Assembly: GCA_903914985.1 (NCBI GenBank)
Contig: CAIWRE010000405.1
Location: 1-6,117 of the forward strand
DNA: 6,117 nt
Direction: 5' to 3'
DNA from: an uncultured beta proteobacterium
GTDB taxonomy: Bacteria > Pseudomonadota > Gammaproteobacteria > Burkholderiales > Burkholderiaceae_C
Positions 1 to 5,134 of this stretch are shown here, in pieces. Positions within the stretch are counted from its first letter, which is position 1, and each line of letters begins with the position of its first letter. The notes under the pieces are model-generated. The model saw only the letters and a program-made list of their open reading frames with translations. It did no database searches and had not been told where the DNA came from. A program made the position numbers and the translations under genes.

Positions 1-2903
1 CCGCCTGCAATATAGGAGCGATCGTCAGCCGATCGCAGCCGTTGCTCACGTTCGTTCAATCGGGTGGAAGTCCACGTCCAGGGGCGGGAATCGCGCAGAT
101 GGGTAACGCCATAAAGCTCCACGCTGCGGTTGAGCCGGGCACCACCGTCACGGGTGAGCGGCTGCCAGACAAAACTGGCCATGCCCGGCGAGGATTTGGG
201 CAGCATCAGGTCAAACGGCACACTGACGAATATTCCCTTTTCAAACGTTCCTTCGCCAAAAACCTCTTTGGCCACGTTAGTCCTGGTAGCCCAAGCGCCC
301 ATCGTCACGCCATTGGGAAACACCCGCTGCAGATTCAGCGTGGCGCCCCGGTCCCCTGCCAAGTAACTTCCCACCATCAGGTTGGCCTGAACCCCATTCC
401 AGCCGGTGTCCCAATACAAGGTGGCATGCCCGGTGTTGACGGTGTAATCCCGAAACTCAAGGTTCTGGGAATAGCCGCGCTGCCTGACCCGGTTGACGTC
501 CACACCGAACGCAAACGCGCCACGCCAAGGACGATACAGCCATTCAGCACCAACTCCACCAAACTCCGACTCCAGCATGCCTCCGTACAGACTTGCGTAA
601 TGGTTGTTACCCAGTTCTGCAACATGGGTGAGTTGCAGCAGGGGCATGGTCAGTGCCGAAGTCGTCAGATACTGGCGCTGGTCGGTGCGCACCCGGGGCA
701 AGCCGCTGGGGGCGTCGTATTTGAATGCCTGGTAATTGTCCAGTAGTCGTTGCTTGAGCTCCATCGCAACCCAGCTTGAGGGATTCAACCGCCACTCGGC
801 GCTTCCCATCACCCCAAGCTCGTACAGCACAAAGCCGTCAGGTCCTCCCAGAATCTGGTGGTAACTCGGGGCCAACGAAAAGTCCCAATTCGCCCCCCGT
901 GCGCGGTGGAACTCACCCGCCAGGGCGGTCGATGGCGCAAGGTCGCTTGCCAGCGTAGGCGATACCTTTTGCGCCTGCAATCGCAGGGACGGTGGTATCG
1001 CCTGCGTACGTTGTGCAACCCAGTCTGAACGTTGAACGTCAACCCGTGCCAATCCCAAACCATGCTGCTGCAGCTCGACCACAAAATGTTGTACGGTGGC
1101 CGGGGTGTAGCGATGCAACACTGCCGTAGCGCGCTCCAAACGCTCCTGGGGATACAGGCTGCCGTCAGATTGTGCGACGAGGTTAACGCTGGCACCCTGC
1201 TGAAAGAGAGACTCCACTTTCCACCCGGTCGCCTCTTCAATGTCCTTGGCCACATCACCCCACGGCACGGAATACGCAGCTTGCAACGCCATCGGGGCAA
1301 CTTTGGGCAATGCTTTGTCCAGCAGCTTGGGTGTGTGTATTTCAGCCAGCGGCGTTTGCAGCGTGATCCCGATCATCGCTGTGTTACCACGCTCCCAGCC
1401 CAAGCTAAGTTCGATACCTGGTGCATGTCGGTACACCAAGCCCAGGTTGAACGGACTGCCGGCTAACAGATTGTTGTCCTGGGGTTCGTGTTGGTAGTTG
1501 TTGCCATCCAACTCGGCCTTTACCAGCCATCGGCCGTCTTCTGATTGCCACTGCACTCCGCCAAACACTGCGGCGTCGCCGCGAAAGAAGGCTTGGTAAT
1601 TGTCCTGACTCGCTGAAAAATTGCTGCTCAAGGGGCGCGTGGTGTAAGCATTACCCAAAAATCCCAGAGGCGCCTTCAGGGACCCGCGGGCGCCCAGGTA
1701 GCCCCAACCGAGTCCCAGACTGGCGTCCCATGTCCCCCATCGCTTATTGGCCACCAAATACTCGCCGGAAAACATACCGGTTCCGCCCAGATCCCGAATC
1801 CCGAGGGCGACCTGCGGCGTGGTACCTGTCTCTTCAAGGAGGCGCACTTTGAGGTCAATCGACTTATCTTTGTAGCTCTGAGTCCCAGCAATTTCAGGCC
1901 CGTAAAGCCGATTCGCCACATCCGTGTAGCGAAAACCCGCTTCCAACCATTCAAAGGGTTGAAACATCACGTTGCCGTGGGTGTAGGGATATGCACCGGA
2001 AAATGTCACCGCCATCGCCCCTGCGGGACGCATACGGGCGCTAGGGGTCTGCAGCAAACCTGCCACACCCCAATCGCTGGAAGAGATGGCCGGCGCGGCG
2101 GACGCGTGGGGCGAGGCTAAGACCCGGGCTACGGACTTCACCTCACTGGCCTGAAACAGGGTTTCTGCTGGAAGCTGCAGACTTAGAAAACGTGCCAGGT
2201 TGTCAGAAAATGCCTGACTGAAATTCACCGCACGGCTGGGTGCCCACAGCCAGGCACCGGGCGCCAGCTCGGTTTGGCTGACGGGCGAGGCATTCCAGGG
2301 CGACAGGCCCACCGCAATGACACGGCCGTCAGCTTGCACGAGCCAGGCCCAGTCGGCCGTAGAAGACGAATGGATCCCCTGGCAGGCGGACACATAGTCG
2401 ATAGCATGAGCCCCGGCGCTCTGTGCGACCAGACAAACTCGCCCATCGTCACCCAGGACAGCGACATTCTTCGGTCTTGGCAGCAACCGTACCATTTGAT
2501 TTGCCTGCAACACCGGATCTTGCGCGGGACTGCCCTGCAGCCAACGCGCGTCAGCACTTGCCAGCAAGACACGGCCCTCAATGGGCAGGCCGCGCAACAA
2601 CTCGATGAGCGAATGTCGGGCCGGCGACCGTAAACCGCGTGCCGATTGCAATTGATGGATAAGTGCAGAGCGCAACGACTCTTGGGCGGCACGTTCTGAA
2701 GGCACCTGCCAATGAATAACCGTCAAATCGGTAGTGCTGTCGGTGTTGCGGATGAGCCAGTCACTCATTCGCTCACCGTTACGCACGTCGGACCGCGCGA
2801 AGACCGGGACTGCATCCGTTTGCGGCGTTGGCGTCTGCGCCCAGGAGATTCCGAGAGACAAACAAAACAGCATCGCTGTGCCAGCCCTATTGCAGAGCTT
2901 CAC
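1..2903 (-). CDS. yjbH: YjbG(GfcC)-YjbH(GfcD) fusion: periplasmic beta-grasp domain plus outer-membrane polysaccharide protein, 3' end beyond window
   Basis: A single open frame of 967 visible codons, without a stop from GTG 2903 to the left edge. Residues 1-22 form a signal peptide (Lys2, Arg6, hydrophobic core, SWA before Gln23). Residues about 30-245 resemble GfcC/YjbG: a helical region with an ELLRGLPIEG segment, then the second domain with WLVQADGRV, SPWNASP (Trp203), APGAWLWAPS (214-223) and SDNLARFLSL (233-242). A Ser/Ala/Pro-rich linker at about 246-275 leads to YjbH/GfcD: SDWGVAGLLQTPSARM from 276, QPFEWLEAGFRYTD, NRLYGPE, YKDKSIDLKVRL, GIRDLGGTGMFSGEYLVA, LGWGYLGARG, SPFNLGLVYR, then a probable alpha/beta insert around 540-635, and the C-terminal set FRDYTVNTGHATLYW, GSYLAGDRGATL, FGEGTFEKGIFVSVPFDLM and PLTRDGG. 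The YjbH part is already about 690 residues, close to E. coli YjbH (698 by recollection), so the stop should lie just outside. Alternating aromatic and polar segments fit outer-membrane beta strands. Role in exopolysaccharide export or retention is inferred from the family; the mechanism is unknown. Confidence 0.92.
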   Translation of the reverse strand, partial: MKLCNRAGTAMLFCLSLGISWAQTPTPQTDAVPVFARSDVRNGERMSDWLIRNTDSTTDLTVIHWQVPSERAAQESLRSALIHQLQSARGLRSPARHSLIELLRGLPIEGRVLLASADARWLQGSPAQDPVLQANQMVRLLPRPKNVAVLGDDGRVCLVAQSAGAHAIDYVSACQGIHSSSTADWAWLVQADGRVIAVGLSPWNASPVSQTELAPGAWLWAPSRAVNFSQAFSDNLARFLSLQLPAETLFQASEVKSVARVLASPHASAAPAISSSDWGVAGLLQTPSARMRPAGAMAVTFSGAYPYTHGNVMFQPFEWLEAGFRYTDVANRLYGPEIAGTQSYKDKSIDLKVRLLEETGTTPQVALGIRDLGGTGMFSGEYLVANKRWGTWDASLGLGWGYLGARGSLKAPLGFLGNAYTTRPLSSNFSASQDNYQAFFRGDAAVFGGVQWQSEDGRWLVKAELDGNNYQHEPQDNNLLAGSPFNLGLVYRHAPGIELSLGWERGNTAMIGITLQTPLAEIHTPKLLDKALPKVAPMALQAAYSVPWGDVAKDIEEATGWKVESLFQQGASVNLVAQSDGSLYPQERLERATAVLHRYTPATVQHFVVELQQHGLGLARVDVQRSDWVAQRTQAIPPSLRLQAQKVSPTLASDLAPSTALAGEFHRARGANWDFSLAPSYHQILGGPDGFVLYELGVMGSAEWRLNPSSWVAMELKQRLLDNYQAFKYDAPSGLPRVRTDQRQYLTTSALTMPLLQLTHVAELGNNHYASLYGGMLESEFGGVGAEWLYRPWRGAFAFGVDVNRVRQRGYSQNLEFRDYTVNTGHATLYWDTGWNGVQANLMVGSYLAGDRGATLNLQRVFPNGVTMGAWATRTNVAKEVFGEGTFEKGIFVSVPFDLMLPKSSPGMASFVWQPLTRDGGARLNRSVELYGVTHLRDSRPWTWTSTRLNEREQRLRSADDRSYIAG

Positions 2904-3649
2904 ATATCGCCTTCGTAAGCAGGCCAGACCTGGATGCGCAAGCATGTTTTATGAGTCATACATTGCTCGGAAAACACAATCGTCTGTTCCCCGCGGTGTG
3001 TCCCCAGGGCAAACCAGCTGTGCAGAGCAACACCATCGGGACCCTGCGCCGACTCCTGGTACCAGCGCGTGAGCTTCGCTGAGGCGGGGAGCGACACTGC
3101 GAATCCTTCAAGGATTGGAGCCTGTTCCGACAACAGGGTAAGGACGGTTTCACGCACGCCAAAGCGATAGCTGGGAATTTCGTCGCGGCTACGCACATAA
3201 GTGCTTCCCCGCCCGTCAACGTCTCTCCATGCCACCGGCACGCTATCGAAGCGTACCGATGGCCAATCCATCGCTAAGCCGTGCGCCGCCACAACGCGGC
3301 CGTTTTGGAGTTTGAGCACCTCACCGGACGCGGAGTACCACACCTCTATGGGTCCCAGCGGATGCGGATCCACGTAGCCCAGCACCAACAAAGCGGGCGC
3401 ACTGCCGGGCACTTGAACACGCAGATATCGATAGCGCGGGTCCACACCAAACTTCAACGGATCAACGGCCGTACCCGGCATGATCGAATTGGCAACGTAC
3501 CTGGCAGAACCGAAAGCGGCTGACCCGTCACGCGAACATGCCGTCGTCAGCAGGACCAGGCAAAAGACAAAAAAACCGCCCCATCTCTGGTGGCGGTTTT
3601 TGTGGACTTGCGGTCGATACCTGCCGCGCTGCAGCTGATCCGACAGCAC
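2900..3649 (-). CDS. yjbF: YjbF/GfcB-family outer-membrane lipoprotein of exopolysaccharide or group 4 capsule operon
   Basis: A 249-residue lipoprotein; E. coli GfcB and YjbF are of about this size. The N-terminus is basic and long (about 23 residues), followed by a hydrophobic core at 24-34 and a lipobox TTAC ending at Cys38. Thr at -3 is unusual, since Leu is the norm and here sits at -4. Asp is absent at +2 (Ser39), so sorting to the outer membrane is expected. The rest is a soluble periplasmic domain with two late cysteines in the QCMTHKTC segment. In E. coli these lipoproteins are needed for capsule or exopolysaccharide production, but their mechanism is not settled. GTG 3649 is the only usable start between the upstream in-frame TAA (3661-3659, the yjbE stop) and the lipobox. 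It has no clear ribosome site, so translation may depend on yjbE. The gene ends with ATGTGA, overlapping the next start by four bases. The intrinsic terminator lies inside its first 27 codons. Confidence 0.88.
   Translation of the reverse strand: MLSDQLQRGRYRPQVHKNRHQRWGGFFVFCLVLLTTACSRDGSAAFGSARYVANSIMPGTAVDPLKFGVDPRYRYLRVQVPGSAPALLVLGYVDPHPLGPIEVWYSASGEVLKLQNGRVVAAHGLAMDWPSVRFDSVPVAWRDVDGRGSTYVRSRDEIPSYRFGVRETVLTLLSEQAPILEGFAVSLPASAKLTRWYQESAQGPDGVALHSWFALGTHRGEQTIVFSEQCMTHKTCLRIQVWPAYEGDM
2910..2914 (-). promoter_or_regulatory. Ribosome binding site deciding the GTG start of the YjbG-YjbH fusion
   Basis: GAAGG on the minus strand ends six bases before GTG 2903 and lies inside the last codons of yjbF. 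The GTG shares four bases (GTGA) with the yjbF stop, a classic coupled start. This supports GTG over the internal ATG ten codons later, which would lose the basic start of the signal peptide. Confidence 0.78.
3569..3601 (-). terminator. Strong intrinsic (probably bidirectional) terminator between yjbE and yjbF
   Basis: Plus-strand AAAAACCGCC (3571-3580) is exactly complementary to GGCGGTTTTT (3592-3601). The inner CCA (3581-3583) and TGG (3588-3590) can also pair around a TCTC loop, leaving one bulged base. In minus-strand RNA the GC stem is followed by seven U (3575-3569); on the plus strand five T follow the stem. It begins about 57 bases after the yjbE stop and lies in codons 17-27 of yjbF. 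Full termination would silence yjbF and yjbGH, so partial read-through, or antitermination, is inferred. Confidence 0.8.
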
Positions 3650-3658
3650 ACAATGTAC

Positions 3659-3892
3659 TTAGCGGGAGCCACTGGTACCGTTGGTACCGGATGTCGACTT
3701 GTTGGTAGCTACCGCCACGGCAAGCGCCGCAGCGGTGGCCGCGACCACAGTGGGCAAGGCGGTAATTGAACCGCCTGCGACTGCAGTTGCAGAGCTAGCA
3801 CCTGCCGCGCTAGGTTCAACCGTTTGTGCCATCGCAGGAAGCACCAATGATGTGGTAGAAAAAACAACAAGTGCAAGGGATTTGAATGACAT
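3659..3892 (-). CDS. yjbE: YjbE/GfcA-like small secreted Ala/Ser/Thr-rich protein
   Basis: A 77-residue exported protein. A signal peptide is clear: Lys4, a hydrophobic core around residues 6-18, then PAMA before Gln23 (Ala at -3 and -1), leaving a mature chain of about 55 residues. The mature part is built almost only of Ala, Ser, Thr, Gly and Val: a Ser/Ala/Gly-rich start, a hydrophobic Ala/Val segment at about 44-63, and a Ser/Thr/Gly/Asn-rich tail. Length, composition and position just before a yjbF gene match E. coli YjbE and GfcA, first genes of the yjbEFGH and gfc operons; sequence identity in such low-complexity proteins is a weak guide, so context carries much of the call. Its molecular role is unknown even in E. 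coli. It starts from ATG with a good ribosome site, follows the AT-rich promoter gap, and is followed by a strong terminator, so it may be the most highly expressed gene of the set. Confidence 0.82.
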   Translation of the reverse strand: MSFKSLALVVFSTTSLVLPAMAQTVEPSAAGASSATAVAGGSITALPTVVAATAAALAVAVATNKSTSGTNGTSGSR

Positions 3893-3898
3893 ACAGGA

Positions 3899-3903
3899 TC
3901 CTT
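3899..3903 (-). promoter_or_regulatory. Ribosome binding site of yjbE
   Basis: AAGGA on the minus strand lies six bases before ATG 3892. It is a good Shine-Dalgarno match and confirms this start for the small gene. It is much stronger than anything before the yjbF start. Confidence 0.8.
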
Positions 3904-3928
3904 TTGAAAAATTGAAGTTTGATGATAA

Positions 3929-3957
3929 ATCTTAAAATAGTTTAAACGACTTAACAA
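3929..3957 (-). promoter_or_regulatory. Candidate sigma-70 promoter for yjbE-yjbF-yjbGH
   Basis: On the minus strand a TTGTTA (-35 like, 3957-3952) and a TAAGAT (-10 like, 3934-3929) are separated by exactly 17 bp; each matches four of six consensus positions. The start of transcription would fall near 3922, leaving a leader of about 30 bases before the yjbE ATG. An overlapping alternative is TTGAAA (3968-3963) with TAAACT (3944-3939) at 18 bp. AT-rich DNA gives chance matches easily, so a promoter in this gap is likely but the exact boxes are uncertain. Confidence 0.45.
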
Positions 3958-3979
3958 TTCATTTTCAATATGAATATAG

Positions 3980-3996
3980 AAATATTTCAAATATTT
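3980..3996. repeat. Tandem pair of the 8-bp palindrome AAATATTT
   Basis: AAATATTT occurs at 3980-3987 and again at 3989-3996, separated by a single C, giving a 9-bp period. It lies just upstream of the alternative -35 box at 3968-3963, where an UP element or an activator or silencer site would sit. It could also be chance in a 78% AT stretch. There is no strong stem and no clean U-tract, so I do not call it a terminator. Confidence 0.45.
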
Positions 3997-4008
3997 TTAC
4001 AGCAAAGC

Positions 4009-5130
4009 TTAAGACTTCATCAATAAAAATCCTAATGGCGAACGCCAACGGAAACAGACCATCCGTGCATAAACGGCGACGTACACGATTGCAAAGAGGC
4101 AGAAGCTCATCAGTGACATCCAAACACTGCCATGAACGAGACCGGCGACTCCGATCGCAGAAAGTGTCATCAGCCCACCTAAAATTCCAGTGACTGAATT
4201 GCGCCACGTTGGAGCACTGTCACGAAACCAACGCCGCACATAGCGCTGCCTTACCAAACTGTGAAAATGAAGCCGATCCGGAAGTCCAGGATTGCGCTTT
4301 TTCATACGCCGCCTGAAGATGCTCAATAGCACTTCCGTGACCGGGTGAACGCAAATCAGCAAGGCAGAAAAAGCAGTAACAAACGGATTGCGCTCCACCA
4401 ACAGTACGGCGACCCACGCCAGGGAAAAGCCAACAAAATAGGACCCCCCATCGCCCAGGAATATTTTCCCAAAGGGCCAATTCACCCAGAAGAATCCCCA
4501 TACACAGGCCGCCAATATCAGTGCTACGCCGGCCAAGTCTGGATCGCCAACCTTCCAGGCAATCAGGCCCAACCCCAGAAATGCCAATGCGGACATGGTG
4601 CTTGCAAGCCCGTTGAAGCCGTCAATGATGTTGATCGCATTGGCCACACCTCCCACCGCAAACGCAGTAAACAGAATCGACACAATCTTGAATTTGAGCA
4701 GCCAGTCGATTCCCACGATATCCACTCGCGACAGACCATAGTCCGTCAGCCACCAGGCCAATATTCCTGAGGCAATGGTGGCCATGAGTCGCTGGGTGAC
4801 ACTGACGCTTTTGGTGACGTCTTCGGCCAAACCGAAGATAAATGCAGGCATACCCGCAAGAAGCATAGGCCCCAGTAACTGCTGCGCGCCGGGTGGCACA
4901 CTCGCCCAAGCTACTACGACTCCGAGAAAAATTGGTATGCCGCCGACCCGAGGGGTGGGAACGGTGTGGAATTTTTGAACTCCAACCGCGGTGTCCATGG
5001 TGAGGGCACCATGCCAGGACTTGGAAAGTACCAATAAGACACAGGCACAAAAACTGGCAAAAAAACCCTGCGTGACCGCTCCCCAAATCGGCGCACTAAA
5101 TACTCCGGAGAGTGCCTGAGCAGTTCCCAT
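4009..5130 (-). CDS. WecA/MraY-family undecaprenyl-phosphate sugar-1-phosphate transferase (glycosyltransferase family 4 type)
   Basis: A multi-spanning inner-membrane enzyme of 373 residues that, by family, transfers a sugar-1-phosphate (GlcNAc-type or related) from a UDP-sugar to undecaprenyl phosphate, the first step of lipid-linked glycan assembly. Family motifs occur in the expected order: HTVPTPRVGG at residues 55-64, Glu103-Asp104 followed by TKSVSVTQRL, NAINIIDGFNGLA at 164-176 with Asp170, FLGDGGS at 224-230, and the C-terminal cytoplasmic histidine motif DRLHFH at 285-290. Many hydrophobic helices separate them. The Mg-binding pair, Asp-Asp in E. coli WecA and MraY, is Glu-Asp here. 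I chose ATG 5130, four bases after the Wzz stop; TTG 5145, in frame and overlapping wzz by 11 bp, would add five residues and has a weak GTGAG eight bases upstream. Neither start has a strong ribosome site, so translation is probably coupled to wzz. It is not MraY itself: the setting is polysaccharide, not cell-wall division genes. Sugar specificity cannot be read from the sequence. Confidence 0.92.
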   Translation of the reverse strand: MGTAQALSGVFSAPIWGAVTQGFFASFCACVLLVLSKSWHGALTMDTAVGVQKFHTVPTPRVGGIPIFLGVVVAWASVPPGAQQLLGPMLLAGMPAFIFGLAEDVTKSVSVTQRLMATIASGILAWWLTDYGLSRVDIVGIDWLLKFKIVSILFTAFAVGGVANAINIIDGFNGLASTMSALAFLGLGLIAWKVGDPDLAGVALILAACVWGFFWVNWPFGKIFLGDGGSYFVGFSLAWVAVLLVERNPFVTAFSALLICVHPVTEVLLSIFRRRMKKRNPGLPDRLHFHSLVRQRYVRRWFRDSAPTWRNSVTGILGGLMTLSAIGVAGLVHGSVWMSLMSFCLFAIVYVAVYARMVCFRWRSPLGFLLMKS

Positions 5131-5134
5131 GGAT

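Larger units (their letters stand above)
3893..4008. other. AT-rich intergenic regulatory gap upstream of yjbE
   Basis: This is the only real intergenic space in the window, 116 bp and about 22% GC by hand count, in contrast to the GC-rich genes on both sides. It contains the candidate promoter, a doubled AAATATTT element and the yjbE ribosome site. I found no GC-rich hairpin with a U-tract behind the transferase gene, so read-through from wzz and the transferase into yjbE is possible alongside a local promoter. Such AT-rich stretches in front of surface polysaccharide genes are often bound by H-NS-type silencers; that is inference only here. Confidence 0.7.

Noticed and set aside
42..746. 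Plus-strand open frame of 234 codons
   Set aside because: It lies wholly opposite the C-terminal half of the YjbH domain, whose family motifs are clear on the minus strand. Its translation has no recognisable domain and is an antisense shadow.
809..1300. Minus-strand open frame of 163 codons
   Set aside because: Alternative frame of the YjbH coding region, with Arg- and Trp-rich nonsense composition.
2078..2168. Possible sequencing frameshift creating the YjbG-YjbH fusion
   Set aside because: Both domains use the same frame with an uninterrupted low-complexity linker. There is no stop, second ribosome site or second signal peptide between them, so a real fusion is the simpler reading.
2225..2692. 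Minus-strand open frame of 155 codons starting with GTG
   Set aside because: It overlaps the GfcC-like domain in a shifted frame, is rich in Cys, Arg and Pro, and resembles nothing. The fusion frame there carries family motifs.
3681..3935. Plus-strand open frame of 84 codons, rich in Ala and Val
   Set aside because: It is the reverse complement of yjbE, whose Ala, Thr, Ser and Gly codons read as Ala, Val and Thr-rich protein on the other strand. It has no ribosome site comparable to that of yjbE, and the neighbouring operon supports the minus strand.
3976..4008. Possible terminator after the transferase gene
   Set aside because: Only weak AT pairing from AAATATTT repeats; there is no GC stem and no clean U-tract.
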